Source: Streptomyces californicus (GTDB taxonomy: Bacteria > Actinomycetota > Actinomycetes > Streptomycetales > Streptomycetaceae). Taken from it: a DNA stretch of 64,000 nt. Position numbers and translations under genes: made by a program. Positions 47,112-55,769 of this stretch are shown one piece after another. The stretch spans positions 1 to 64,000 of the forward strand of contig NZ_JNZZ01000001.1 of NCBI RefSeq assembly GCF_000717645.1. Direction: 5' to 3'. The stretch's first letter is position 1, and each line of letters starts with the position of its first letter. Below the pieces are notes generated by a model that was not told where the DNA came from, ran no database searches, and saw nothing but the letters and a program-made list of their open reading frames with translations.

Positions 47112-48454
47112 CCGGCGGCTCCCAGGGGGTTGCCGGCCAGGTCGTCCAGCGGCGGCCGGCCGAGCATCCGCAGCACGGTCGGCGCCACGTCGAGCGGGTC
47201 CCCGGTGCGCCCGGCGCCGGTGCCGAAGGAGCCGCCGAGGCCGCCCCAGTAGGACTCCCTGCGGTGCCAGCCGCTCTGGAGCCTGCGGTGCACCCGCGCC
47301 GACCAGTGGGTGTCGCCGAGCGGCAGGTAGCGCCAGTCGTACGGGACGAGGATCAGGTCGGGCGCCCGGTCGGCGGCCGGTCCGCTGTGCACGTCCTCGG
47401 CCCGCAGGACGTCCGCGAACAGCGGCAGCCCGGTGTACGGGTTGAGGTGGGCGAGCAGCGCCTCGCGCACCCGGTTCAGGGTGTCCTCGCGGCGGTGGGG
47501 CTCCACGATGCCGTGCTTGTAGCGTCCCGTGGTGTTGACGTTGACGCCCTGGGTGCCCTGGACCGCTTCGAACGCCTCGGTGGCCGTCCAGTCCGGGCGG
47601 CCGTCGGCGCGCTTGGTCAGGAGTCCGGCGGCCTCCAGGACGTCGTTGACGGAGACGTACGCGCGCAGCGGGCCGAAGCCGATCTCGGAGAACGCCAGGA
47701 CCTCGGTGTGCTCGTCGGCGCGGTCGAGGAACGCCCCGAGCACCTCGTCCGTCTGCCGGTACGCCCGGCGCACCGCCTGGTCCTCCTCGGCGACCGGGCT
47801 GCCCGGCTCCAGCTCCTGCCAGTAGACGTGCGAGAGCCGGTCGATGGCGGTGAGGTTCAGGACGAGCAGGTCGGGCGGGTCGCCCTGGCCGCCGTCGAAC
47901 AGGTGCAGGGCGGCGTCCGCGCGGGCCCGGTCGGCGCCCAGCACCTTGCCGGTGAACTCCTCCCGGTCCTGTCCCTCGAACCAGATGTTCACGTCGTGGG
48001 CGGGGTGGATGCCCTCCTTTCCGAGGCGTACGGGCAGGTCGCGAGGGTGGCAGGCGTGCAGGGTGCGGCGCATCGGGTAGGCGATGCAGCTGCCGTTGAG
48101 GGGCTGGACCGGGTGGGTGCCGAAGACGTTGACGACCGCGCTCGTCAGGTCGGCCAGCTCCGGGCGCTGCCACAGCAGGGGCCGGCGCGGTGAGCAGCTG
48201 TCGAGCACGACCGGCTCGTAGTCGGGGCTGTGCGCGTCCCAGTACGAGAAGCAGCCGTGCTCGGCGGGGCCGTGCCCGGTGAACGCGCTGATCAGGCCCG
48301 GGGGTTCGTAGGGCACCAGCTCGGAGCGCATGGTGCCCCAGGCGCCCTCGGCCCGCAGCCTGGCGAAGGCCGGCAGGACGTCGGGCCCCCAGCGGTCCAG
48401 GAGTTCGGGCGCCGCGCCCTCGGTGACGAGGACGACGGCGCGCCGGCGGGTCAT
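47108..48454 (-). CDS. Alkaline-phosphatase-superfamily protein, copy 2, probably inactive
   Basis: A 448-residue relative of the other two AlkP proteins, with the fold preserved (ISAFTGHGPAEHGCFSYWDAH; ILVPYDWRYLPLGDTHW) but key residues changed. The first metal Asp is Glu (VLVTEGAAP), the nucleophile position is Glu (PYEPPGLISAFTG), and the Asp-His pair is Glu-Ile (AFSEIGFGP). The Asp/His in AIDRLSHVYW remains. It probably cannot hydrolyse esters in the usual way and may bind the same ligand, form a complex, or do different chemistry. ATGA overlap with the carrier-protein gene. Confidence 0.78.
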   Translation of the reverse strand: MTRRRAVVLVTEGAAPELLDRWGPDVLPAFARLRAEGAWGTMRSELVPYEPPGLISAFTGHGPAEHGCFSYWDAHSPDYEPVVLDSCSPRRPLLWQRPELADLTSAVVNVFGTHPVQPLNGSCIAYPMRRTLHACHPRDLPVRLGKEGIHPAHDVNIWFEGQDREEFTGKVLGADRARADAALHLFDGGQGDPPDLLVLNLTAIDRLSHVYWQELEPGSPVAEEDQAVRRAYRQTDEVLGAFLDRADEHTEVLAFSEIGFGPLRAYVSVNDVLEAAGLLTKRADGRPDWTATEAFEAVQGTQGVNVNTTGRYKHGIVEPHRREDTLNRVREALLAHLNPYTGLPLFADVLRAEDVHSGPAADRAPDLILVPYDWRYLPLGDTHWSARVHRRLQSGWHRRESYWGGLGGSFGTGAGRTGDPLDVAPTVLRMLGRPPLDDLAGNPLGAAG

Positions 48455-48741
48455 CCGGGGGTTCCCGCGCTCGGTACGGCGTCGGCGGCGGCCAGGCGCT
48501 CCTCGACGTAGTCGCCCAGGACGTTCAGCGAGTCGACGAGCAGCACGCTGAGGTCCTCGTCGTCAATCTGTATGCCGAACTCGTTCTCGACCCAGATGAG
48601 CAGTTCCAGGCCGGCCACCGAGTCGATGTCCAGCGCTGCGCGCAGTCCTTCGTCGGGCACGGTCGCCGGGTCGCGGTCCAGGCGCAGTGCCTCGACGACC
48701 ACCTTGCGCAGTCGGTCCTTGGTCTCGGCTGTCGCGGTCAT
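48451..48741 (-). CDS. Acyl carrier protein
   Basis: A 96-residue ACP. The phosphopantetheine Ser is near residue 40 in ALDIDSVAGLELLIW; the DSL-type motif is here DSV, as in several biosynthetic ACPs. FGIQIDDEDLSVLLVDSLN is helix III and beyond. It lies between two AlkP-family genes, so they may act on an ACP-bound intermediate. It is also a candidate for the AHBA carrier (the role of MmcB in mitomycin synthesis). Confidence 0.9.
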   Translation of the reverse strand: MTATAETKDRLRKVVVEALRLDRDPATVPDEGLRAALDIDSVAGLELLIWVENEFGIQIDDEDLSVLLVDSLNVLGDYVEERLAAADAVPSAGTPG

Positions 48742-48754
48742 CTCGTGGTTCCTC

Positions 48755-50275
48755 TCAGAGATAGCCCATGGCGCTGAGCGTCCGGGCTGTCAGGTCGTCC
48801 TCACGCAGGCTGCGTGCGATGTCCTTCGGGTGCGGCGCCGGCGCACCCGGGTCGGGCAGGAAGGGCAGCGGTCCGGCGCCCGCGTCGAGCACCTCGGGCA
48901 CCGGCCGTCCGTGCACGGCGGCCGGGTGGCGCAGTCCGAGGTCGTGCAGCAGCGTGGGGGCGAGGTCGCAGAGCGCGACGGGCTCCTCGCGGCGGCCCGC
49001 CGGGACGCGCGGCGAGCGGTAGGCCCACAGGCCGGCGTACCGGTGCATGCCCGTCTGCTCGCTGGGGCGCCAGACGCCGCCGACCGGTCCGGGGTCGGCG
49101 AGCACGCCTTCGTCGGCGGGCACGAGGAGCAGGTCGGGCGCCGTGTGGGACATCGCCCCGGGGTACGCCTCCGCGCGGGGCAGTACGGCGGCGAACACCG
49201 GCCGTCCCGTGTCGGGGGCCCTCAGCGACAGGAAGAGCTCGCTCACCTCGTCGCTCAGACCGGCGACCTCGTCCTTGCGCACGATGCCGCGGTGCTGGCG
49301 TCCGGCGAGGTTGAGGTTGACGCCGTAGCAACCGGGGGTGGGCATGTAGGCGCGGGTGCGGCCGAAGTCGACTCCGCGCCCCTCGCCCTCGAACCAGCCC
49401 GCGTGTCCGCCCGCGCCGGGGGCGGTGGCGAGCAGCCCCGCCTCCTCCAGCAGGCTGTTGACGCCGAGGTTCAGGCGCCCCTGCCCCAGGCCGTGGTCGG
49501 AGACCAGCATGACGGGGGTGTCGTCGCCGACGGTGGCGAGGATGTCCCCGATCACCGCGTCGACGGCCCGGTGGATCAGCTCCACCGCCCGTCCCCACTC
49601 GGCCTGTTCGGGAACGGTGTGGCCGGGGTGGCAGGCGTCGGAGAAGTGCCAGTAGTGGTGGGCGATCCGGTCGATCTCGGTGATGACCGCCATGACCACG
49701 TCGGTCTCGTGGTGCTCCATCAGATGGGCGATGGAGCGGCCGCGGGCCGCGACGTTGGCCAGCGCCTTGTCGAGGTAGCCGTGGTCGCCCTGGAACATGG
49801 CCATGATGTCGGGCATGAACGGGGCGCCCGCCCTGGAGAGTTCGCCGAGCAGGGTGGGCGGGTCGCTGAACCGCAGGGTCCGCTCCAGCGGCCAGGTGAC
49901 CTGGTAGCCGGGGAGTTCGCGCGGCGGGTGGGACATCGGCACGTTGATGATCCCGGCGCTCCAGCCCTGTGCGGCCAACCACTCCCAGATCGTGCTGCAC
50001 CCGAAGTCGCCGGTGCCGGTCAGCCGGTCCCCGTAGTCGGCCTCCTGGGTGCCGAAGAACTGGTAGACGCCGTGCCCGCCGGGGCGGCGCGCGGTGACGA
50101 AGGTGCTCCACCCGGGCGCCGTGTGGGCGGGCCAGGTGGTCGTGGTGGCGCCGTGCATGCTCTGGTCGAGCAGGCCGGCCAGATGGGGCAGCAACCCCCG
50201 TGCGATGAACGGCTCCATCATCGCCAGGCTTCCGCCGTCGATCCCCAGGATCAGCGCCTTGGGGCGTGCTGTCAC
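48755..50275 (-). CDS. Alkaline-phosphatase-superfamily hydrolase, copy 3
   Basis: A 506-residue protein with a full catalytic set: Asp in LILGIDGGSL, Thr nucleophile in WPAHTAPGWSTFV, Asp/His in EIDRIAHHYW, Asp-His in LVSDHGLGQ, His in TGMHRYAGLW. It ends LSAMGYL, a C-terminus typical of the sulfatase/phosphodiesterase branch. First gene of the nine-gene operon; GTG 50275 follows GGGAGG. It would hydrolyse a phosphate, phosphodiester or sulfate ester; the neighbours (ATP sulfurylase, ACP) make an APS- or ACP-linked substrate worth considering. Confidence 0.83.
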   Translation of the reverse strand: MTARPKALILGIDGGSLAMMEPFIARGLLPHLAGLLDQSMHGATTTTWPAHTAPGWSTFVTARRPGGHGVYQFFGTQEADYGDRLTGTGDFGCSTIWEWLAAQGWSAGIINVPMSHPPRELPGYQVTWPLERTLRFSDPPTLLGELSRAGAPFMPDIMAMFQGDHGYLDKALANVAARGRSIAHLMEHHETDVVMAVITEIDRIAHHYWHFSDACHPGHTVPEQAEWGRAVELIHRAVDAVIGDILATVGDDTPVMLVSDHGLGQGRLNLGVNSLLEEAGLLATAPGAGGHAGWFEGEGRGVDFGRTRAYMPTPGCYGVNLNLAGRQHRGIVRKDEVAGLSDEVSELFLSLRAPDTGRPVFAAVLPRAEAYPGAMSHTAPDLLLVPADEGVLADPGPVGGVWRPSEQTGMHRYAGLWAYRSPRVPAGRREEPVALCDLAPTLLHDLGLRHPAAVHGRPVPEVLDAGAGPLPFLPDPGAPAPHPKDIARSLREDDLTARTLSAMGYL

Positions 50276-50332
50276 GGTGCCTCCCTCCCGTTGGAGGCCG
50301 CCTCGCTGCGTGGGCGGCTGCTATCGGGCCCG

Positions 50333-50362
50333 AGACTAGACAGCACTCTTAACTAGAGTCAA
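50333..50362 (-). promoter_or_regulatory. Promoter and operator of the AlkP/CysDN operon
   Basis: TTAACTAGAGTCAA at 50349-50362 is the cluster palindrome with one arm mismatch. On the minus strand TTGACT (50362-50357) is a good -35 box, 18 nt from a -10 box TAGTCT (50338-50333). It lies 60-90 bp before the GTG at 50275. Confidence 0.7.
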
Positions 50363-50380
50363 TATGAGTCAGCATAAGAC

Positions 50381-50390
50381 AACTATAGTT
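50381..50390 (+). promoter_or_regulatory. AACTATAGTT palindrome before the HAD phosphatase gene
   Basis: A perfect 10-bp palindrome containing the ACTAnnGT core shared by the other cluster operators, 58 bp before the ATG at 50449. It includes TATAGT, which could be a -10 box for the plus-strand operon, though no matching -35 was found. Confidence 0.5.
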
Positions 50391-50448
50391 AGTTTCCTGA
50401 CGGTGGTCCACGCCCCGTCAGCGCCTCTCCCCGGTGAACGGAGCACGC

Positions 50449-51156
50449 ATGACACCGCCGACTTCCCTGCCGGACACCCCGCCCGGCGCCGTCGTCTTCG
50501 ACCTGGACGGAGTGCTGCTGGACACGACCGAGAACATGCGCCACGCGTTCGCCGCCGTCTGGGCCGCGGCAGGCCGCCCGGGGGCCGCGCCGTTCGAGAG
50601 CTTCCTGACGCACATGGGCGCTCCGCTCCACGTCATCCTGGAGAAGTTCCGCCTCACCGCCGACTACGCACCGGTGTACGCCGCCGCCAGCTCCGCACGC
50701 CTGGACCTGGTCCTGCCGTACCCCGGGGTCACCGAGGTGCTGCGCACCCTGCGCACGGCGGGGGTCCCGGTCGGCGTCGCCACCGGCAAGTCCCACCAGC
50801 GCGCCGTCGAGGCGCTGCGTTCGGGCGGCCTGTACGAGCTGCTGGACGTCGTGGTGGGCAGCGACCAGGTGTCGCTGCCCAAGCCCGACGCCGAGATCCT
50901 GCACACCGCGCTGTCCCTGCTGCCGGGGGCGCCCCACGCCGGGGAGAGGGCCGTCTTCATCGGCGACAGCGTGCTGGACCTGCGCTGCGGGCACGCGGCC
51001 CGGGTGCCGACGATCGCGGCGGGCTGGGGGCAGAGCTCCCGGGCGACCCTGCTGGCGGAGGGACCCGGCGCGTTCGCGGCGACGCCGCGGGATCTGGCGG
51101 GCCTGCTGGCCCTGTCACCGGCCGGTCCGGGCCTCCGGGAGGTACCCGTTGGCTGA
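50449..51156 (+). CDS. HAD phosphatase, RifM-like (AHBA pathway)
   Basis: A 235-residue HAD hydrolase: nucleophile motif VVFDLDGVLLDT near residue 15, Thr/Ser-Gly motif VATGKSHQRA, Lys in SLPKPDAEI, and FIGDSVLDLRCG. Phosphatases like RifM occur in AHBA gene sets and act in kanosamine supply. ATG 50449; a GTG at 50434 could add five residues. It starts a three-gene operon with the dehydroquinase and deacetylase. The AHBA role comes from neighbours. Confidence 0.82.
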   Translation: MTPPTSLPDTPPGAVVFDLDGVLLDTTENMRHAFAAVWAAAGRPGAAPFESFLTHMGAPLHVILEKFRLTADYAPVYAAASSARLDLVLPYPGVTEVLRTLRTAGVPVGVATGKSHQRAVEALRSGGLYELLDVVVGSDQVSLPKPDAEILHTALSLLPGAPHAGERAVFIGDSVLDLRCGHAARVPTIAAGWGQSSRATLLAEGPGAFAATPRDLAGLLALSPAGPGLREVPVG

Positions 51157-51712
51157 GATCCTGTTGCTCAACGGCCCCAACCTCGGTCAACTGGGCACCC
51201 GCAGGCCGGAGATGTACGGCACCACCACCCTCGCCGAGATCGAGCGGGACGTACGCAAGACCGTGGCGGAGAGCGGTCACACCGTGCGCTGCCTCCAGGA
51301 CGAGAGCGAGGCGACGCTCGTACGGGCGGTGCACGCGGCCGCCGACTGCGTGGGGGCGATCGTCAACCCCGGCGCCCTGATGATCGCCGGCTGGAGTCTG
51401 CGGGACGCCCTGGAGAGCTTCCCCGGGCCGTGGATGGAGGTGCACCTCAGCAACGTCTTCGCCCGCGAGCCCTTCCGGCACAACTCGGTGATCTCCCCGC
51501 TCGCCTCGGGGGTGCTGTGCGGTCTCGGCGCGTACGGCTACCAACTGGCGGCCCTGGGGCTGGTCCACCGGCTGGCGCAGGACGCCGCGCGAAGCGCCGG
51601 CCCCGCCGGCTCCGGCCCCGGCGCGGCCGTCGGCGCTCCCGGTCCGGGTCACGGTCACGGCCTCGGTACGGGCTCCGGCGCCGGTCGCGCCCCCGGGCCC
51701 GGCGCGACGTGA
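51149..51712 (+). CDS. Type II dehydroquinase, aminodehydroquinate dehydratase of the AHBA pathway (RifJ-like)
   Basis: A 187-residue type II dehydroquinase with all active-site motifs: LNGPNLGQLGTRRPEMYG, NPGALMIAGWSLRDAL and EVHLSNVFAREPFRHNS. The last 45 residues are a Gly/Pro/His tail outside the fold. In AHBA clusters this enzyme dehydrates 5-deoxy-5-aminodehydroquinate. The TTG start at 51149 overlaps the HAD gene by 8 nt and has GGGAGG upstream. Next to AHBA synthase genes, the amino-analogue role is more likely than shikimate metabolism. Confidence 0.88.
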   Translation: MAEILLLNGPNLGQLGTRRPEMYGTTTLAEIERDVRKTVAESGHTVRCLQDESEATLVRAVHAAADCVGAIVNPGALMIAGWSLRDALESFPGPWMEVHLSNVFAREPFRHNSVISPLASGVLCGLGAYGYQLAALGLVHRLAQDAARSAGPAGSGPGAAVGAPGPGHGHGLGTGSGAGRAPGPGAT

Positions 51713-52446
51713 GGAGGCTCCTGCTCGCGCCGCACCCGGACGACGCCGTCTGGTCCTGCGGCGGCATGCTGCGGCAGTGGTGCCGCGAGGGCGGCCTCAC
51801 CGTCGTGACCGTCTTCGACGGGGACGGCCGCGAGGAGGGCGTCGACGGGAGGGGCGATCGCGGCCGGGAAGGCGGGGAGGAGGACGGCGCGCCCGCGCTC
51901 CGGCGGGCCGAGGACGCCGCGGCGCTGGCCCGCTGGCCGCTGCGCGCCGTGGGACTCGGCCTGCCGGAGGCGGCGCTGCGCCGCGACGGGGCGGGGCGCA
52001 GCCTCTACGCGGGTCCGCTCGCCTTGCGCCGCGCTCCGCACCCGGCGGACGCCGCCCTCACGGTGCGGCTCGCCGGGCTGCTGGGCCCCTTGGTCGAGGA
52101 CCACGACGAGGTGCTCCTGCCGCTCGCCGTACGCACCCACGCGGACCACCTGCTGGTGCGCGAGGCGGCCGAACTCGCCCTGGGATCACGGGCGGACGGC
52201 GCTCCGCAGCCGGTACGGACCCGCTACTACCGGGAGTTCCCGTACGCGCCGCCGCCCCCGCCCGGCGGCTACCGGGAGCGCGCCGAGCCCGCCGACTTCT
52301 CCGACTGGCTGCGCGGCGCGCTGATGTACGAGTCGCAGGTGCGCGGCATGTTCCGCGACGCCCGGCCCTTCGCGCGTGTGCTGGCGCGGCGCACGGGTGC
52401 GCCGCGCCGCTGCACGTGGACCTCCTGGGTGCGGGACGCCGCGTAG
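51709..52446 (+). CDS. PIG-L (LmbE-type) deacetylase, MitC-like
   Basis: A 245-residue zinc N-deacetylase: Zn ligands in LLAPHPDDAVWSCGG near the N-terminus and HADHLL near residue 145. The family removes acetyl from GlcNAc groups. In mitomycin synthesis a deacetylase of this type follows glycosylation of AHBA with GlcNAc, and a GT2 gene stands next door here. GTG 51709 overlaps the dehydroquinase stop as GTGA. Confidence 0.85.
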   Translation: MRRLLLAPHPDDAVWSCGGMLRQWCREGGLTVVTVFDGDGREEGVDGRGDRGREGGEEDGAPALRRAEDAAALARWPLRAVGLGLPEAALRRDGAGRSLYAGPLALRRAPHPADAALTVRLAGLLGPLVEDHDEVLLPLAVRTHADHLLVREAAELALGSRADGAPQPVRTRYYREFPYAPPPPPGGYRERAEPADFSDWLRGALMYESQVRGMFRDARPFARVLARRTGAPRRCTWTSWVRDAA

Positions 52447-52500
52447 GGCCGGTCCGCCGCCTCCCGCCCGCGAGGCAGGCGGGGGGCGGCGGACCGGCCC
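52446..52500. terminator. Bidirectional terminator between convergent operons
   Basis: GGGCCGGTCCGCCGCC at 52446-52461 pairs perfectly with GGCGGCGGACCGGCCC at 52485-52500; an inner GCCCGC/GCGGG stem strengthens it. It separates the plus-strand deacetylase operon from the minus-strand AHBA operon. Confidence 0.8.
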
Positions 52501-52507
52501 GGGTGGC

Positions 52508-53377
52508 CTACCGGACCGCGGGCGCCGCTCCGGTGCAGGCCGCCACGTAGGCCGCCACTCCCCCGCCCTCGCCGAGCAGCCTGGGCAACTCCCGTACCGC
52601 GCGCAGGCCGTGCAGGGCGGTGAAGCGGTCCAGGTTGGCCGCGTGCTGCTCCCAGCGGTCGGGGCGCGCGTGGGTGAGGTGCACCCCGGCCGCCGGGGCC
52701 GGGACCACCACGTGCGCCCCGGCGGCGAGCGCCCGCACCCCCAGTTCCAGGTCCTCGCAGCCCCAGCCCCGCCCGAACCCCTCGTCGAAGCCGCCCACCT
52801 CCTCGAAGAGCGCGCGGGGCAGCGAGGTGTTGGCCCCCACACAGGCCGCCCAGGGGGCGACGGGCGGCACCTTCCCCTCGTCCATGGCGCAGACCAGCGT
52901 CTCCAGGGTGTTGCGCAGCAGCCGGCCCTCCTCCCCTGCCGCCACCCGGGCCGCCGCCGCCGCCAGTTCGGCCGCGTCGGAGGCCGCGTGCCGTTCGAGC
53001 CAGCGGCGCGCACCGGGGAACTCCCGCAGCGGCCCGTGTGCCAACGCCTGTGCCTCAGAGAGATCCTGATGTGCGTTCAGGTGTCCGGGCGCGGTGAGGA
53101 TGTCGTCGTCCAGGAAGAGCAGGCGGCGGCCCCGGGCCGCGGCGGCCCCGGCGTTGCGGGCGGCGGCCCGCCCGCGCTCCGGGCCCTCCACCACCCGGGG
53201 CGCGGGCCCGGCCGCCTCCCCCGCCAGGCGGTGCAGCAGCTCCCGCGTCCCGTCGGTGGAGCCGTCGTCGACGACCACCACCTCGTACGGGCCCCGGTGC
53301 CCCTGTGCGGCCAGGGCGACGAGGGTGGCCCGGAGCGACGGCGCCTTGCTCCGGGTGGGGATCACCACGCTCAGCAC
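52508..53377 (-). CDS. Family 2 glycosyltransferase, MitB-like
   Basis: A 289-residue GT-A enzyme: VVIPTRSKAPSLRATLVAL, VVVVDDGSTDGT, the metal motif LLFLDDDILTA, and GWGCEDLELGVRALAAG carrying the catalytic acidic residues. In mitomycin synthesis MitB-type enzymes join GlcNAc to carrier-bound AHBA. Last gene of the seven-gene AHBA operon; GTG 53377 overlaps the upstream gene by 7 nt. Donor and acceptor are inferred from the company it keeps. Confidence 0.85.
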   Translation of the reverse strand: MLSVVIPTRSKAPSLRATLVALAAQGHRGPYEVVVVDDGSTDGTRELLHRLAGEAAGPAPRVVEGPERGRAAARNAGAAAARGRRLLFLDDDILTAPGHLNAHQDLSEAQALAHGPLREFPGARRWLERHAASDAAELAAAAARVAAGEEGRLLRNTLETLVCAMDEGKVPPVAPWAACVGANTSLPRALFEEVGGFDEGFGRGWGCEDLELGVRALAAGAHVVVPAPAAGVHLTHARPDRWEQHAANLDRFTALHGLRAVRELPRLLGEGGGVAAYVAACTGAAPAVR

Positions 53378-54552
53378 GGCACGACCCCCGCCGGCCGGGC
53401 CCGGGCGTCGGACACCAGGGGACGGCCGGCGGCCCGGTAGGCGTCCTCCAGCAGCGACAGCACCTGGGCGGAGCGGTGGAGTTCGGTGCGCCAGGGCAGA
53501 CTGCGGCGGAGCATGGCCAGGGTGGCGTCGAGCTGGGCGTCGTACTCCTTGCCCGGTGCGGTCTCGACCGGCCACTCGCTCACGCGGTCGCCTCGGCGCG
53601 CGCGGAGGACGGGATGGGCGACGCGGTGGGGGCTGAAGCCGAACGTGGTGACCAGTTCCAGGTGGCACTCCTCGCCGTCGGCTCCGGTGCCGTGCACCTC
53701 GATGCGGGTCGTGTCCACCTCCACGTCCGTCGCCCAGGCGGCACGGAGCGAGAGCGCCGAGCCGTCGCGGTAGCGGGCCCGCAGACTGCCGTCGGCCTCC
53801 ACGTCGAACACCCCGCCCTCCTTCCCGCCGCCCGGGGCCGGGGAGTCACCGCGCCAGCCGGCCCCGCGGTGGGCCGACACGTCGTCCGGAGGCAGCAGCC
53901 GGGCGTCCAGCGAGGTGCGCCGGGGGTCCGGCAGCAGGCCCTGGGTGACCTCGGCCAGGTGCCAGCCGAGGTCGAGCAGCGCTCCCCCGCCCGCCTGGTC
54001 GCGCCGGGTGAACCAGGAGCCGGGCCGGGGCACACCGGAGGACCGCAGCCACTCGGCGTTGATCCTGACGGGCCCCACGCACCACTGGCGCACCAGCGAC
54101 CGCAGCCGGTCCACGTCGAGCCGGCGCGCCGAGGGCCGGCTGATCTGGAAAGGGGCGCCGGTGCGCCAGGAGCGGGCGTCGAGACGTCGCAGCTCCTCAG
54201 TGGAGAGGCACAGCGGCTTCTCGATCAGAGCGGCGACCCCGGCGTCCAGGACGGCCCCGGCGGTCTGTTCGTGCAGGTGGTTGGGCGTGCCCACGACGGC
54301 CAGGTCGAGATCGCGGGCCAACAGGTCCTCCAGCCGGTCCGCGATCAGGTCCGGCGGCAGCCCCGCCGCACCGTCCGAAGGCCCGGCGCCGCCCGCCCCC
54401 GGGCCGGTGGGGGCCCCGGAGCGGGCGGTGAGCGCCGGGTCGTACACCCCGACCACCTCGAAGTTCCGGTGGGCGAGCAGCCTCGGCAGCCACACCTGGG
54501 CGTTGATCCAGCCGAAGCCGACCAGCGCGGTCCGGAACGGTCGCCCCGTCAC
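53371..54552 (-). CDS. Gfo/Idh/MocA oxidoreductase, RifL-like (AHBA pathway)
   Basis: A 393-residue NAD(P)-dependent oxidoreductase. TALVGFGWINAQVWLPRLL is the dinucleotide fold, VVGTPNHLH and the catalytic-Lys motif IEKPLCLS are standard, and GGALLDLGWHLAEV is the substrate helix. Beside AHBA synthase it corresponds to RifL, which oxidises UDP-glucose so that the synthase can transaminate it toward kanosamine. GTG 54552 overlaps the AHBA synthase stop as GTGA. Confidence 0.87.
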   Translation of the reverse strand: MTGRPFRTALVGFGWINAQVWLPRLLAHRNFEVVGVYDPALTARSGAPTGPGAGGAGPSDGAAGLPPDLIADRLEDLLARDLDLAVVGTPNHLHEQTAGAVLDAGVAALIEKPLCLSTEELRRLDARSWRTGAPFQISRPSARRLDVDRLRSLVRQWCVGPVRINAEWLRSSGVPRPGSWFTRRDQAGGGALLDLGWHLAEVTQGLLPDPRRTSLDARLLPPDDVSAHRGAGWRGDSPAPGGGKEGGVFDVEADGSLRARYRDGSALSLRAAWATDVEVDTTRIEVHGTGADGEECHLELVTTFGFSPHRVAHPVLRARRGDRVSEWPVETAPGKEYDAQLDATLAMLRRSLPWRTELHRSAQVLSLLEDAYRAAGRPLVSDARARPAGVVPC

Positions 54553-55769
54553 GGCCGGCCCACCTCGTCCACGGCGGCGGCGATCACCTCGGCGACCCGG
54601 TGTACGACCTCGGGGCCGGCGAGCATGATCCGGTGGTGCAGCCACAGGCCGCGGGCGCCGATCAGCTCCGCCTGCGGGCAGCGGGCGGCGAGCTGCGCGA
54701 CGGTGGTGTCCTCGGTGGCGCCAGCCCAGAAGCCGTCGGTGCGGTAGACCGGCGGGAAGTTGACGCACGCGGGCACGTTGCGCTCCTTGAGCAGGTCGAC
54801 CAGCCGGTCGCGGGCCTCCGGCCCGAAGCGGTCGCCCTCCAGGGTCAGCAGGTACATGTAGTGCGGGTTGGTGGTGATGCCCGGGTCACGGGTCTGGGTG
54901 CGCAGCCCCTCCACGGGCGCCAGCAGTTCGTCGAGCAGCGCGCCGCGCTCCTCCCGGACGCGGGTGTGCTCGGCCATCCGGGTCAGCTGGCTGCGCAGAA
55001 CGGCACCGGAGAACTCGTTCATCCGCGCGTTCATGCCGCCGGTGACGTGCTGGTACGTGGTGTCCTGCGGGGGCCTGCCGACGGCGTGCAGCAGATAGGC
55101 CCGGTCGAAGGACTCCCGGTCCGGGAAGGTGAGCGCACCGCCCTCGCCCGCGGTCATCAGCTTGCCGTTCTGGAAGCTGTAGCAGGCGATCGAGGGGTCG
55201 GCGCCGACGAGCACCCCGTCGCGGGCGGCGCCCTGCGCATGGGCCGCGTCCTGGATGACCACGGCGTCGAACTCCGCGGCGATCTTGTGCAGTTCGGGCA
55301 GGTCGGCCATGTGTCCGGCCATGTGCACGGGCAGGATCGCCCGGGTGCGCGCGGAGGCGACCGCCCGTACCGCGTCGGGGGTCAGACACTGGTGGCCCGG
55401 GTCCACGTCGGCGGGGACGGGGACGGCCCCGGTGTTCTGCACGGCGAGGGAGGTGCTGATGAAGGTGAACGCGGGCACGATCACCTCGTCGCCCGGCCCG
55501 ATGCCGTGCACCCGCAGCGCCAGTTCCAGGGCGTCGGTGCCGCTGTTGACGGCGAGCGCGTAGGGAGCGCCGTTGTAGGCGGCGAACTCCCGCTCGAACG
55601 AGCTGACTTCGCTGCCGCCCGCGCGCCACCACTGGCCCTGTTCGAGGGCGCGCAGCAGTGCGGTGCGCTCGCCGTCGTCCCACTGCGGCCAGGAGGGCAG
55701 CTCGTCGGGCCCCAGGGAGAGCACGGGTGCGGCGTCGACTGCGGGCGCGGACTCTTCGCTGATCGTCAT
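54549..55769 (-). CDS. 3-amino-5-hydroxybenzoate (AHBA) synthase, RifK-like
   Basis: A 406-residue DegT-fold PLP enzyme (RifK is about 388). Diagnostic stretches are WPQWDDGERTALLRALEQGQ (residues 29-48), FEREFAAYNGAPYALAVNSG, VPAFTFISTS, QDAAHAQGA and the PLP lysine in YSFQNGKLMTAGEGG (Lys about 199). AHBA synthase aromatises 5-deoxy-5-aminodehydroshikimate to AHBA and, with RifL, also transaminates 3-keto-UDP-glucose. It is the marker gene for ansamycin and mitomycin-type pathways. ATG 55769, ATGA overlap with the kinase. Confidence 0.95.
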   Translation of the reverse strand: MTISEESAPAVDAAPVLSLGPDELPSWPQWDDGERTALLRALEQGQWWRAGGSEVSSFEREFAAYNGAPYALAVNSGTDALELALRVHGIGPGDEVIVPAFTFISTSLAVQNTGAVPVPADVDPGHQCLTPDAVRAVASARTRAILPVHMAGHMADLPELHKIAAEFDAVVIQDAAHAQGAARDGVLVGADPSIACYSFQNGKLMTAGEGGALTFPDRESFDRAYLLHAVGRPPQDTTYQHVTGGMNARMNEFSGAVLRSQLTRMAEHTRVREERGALLDELLAPVEGLRTQTRDPGITTNPHYMYLLTLEGDRFGPEARDRLVDLLKERNVPACVNFPPVYRTDGFWAGATEDTTVAQLAARCPQAELIGARGLWLHHRIMLAGPEVVHRVAEVIAAAVDEVGRP

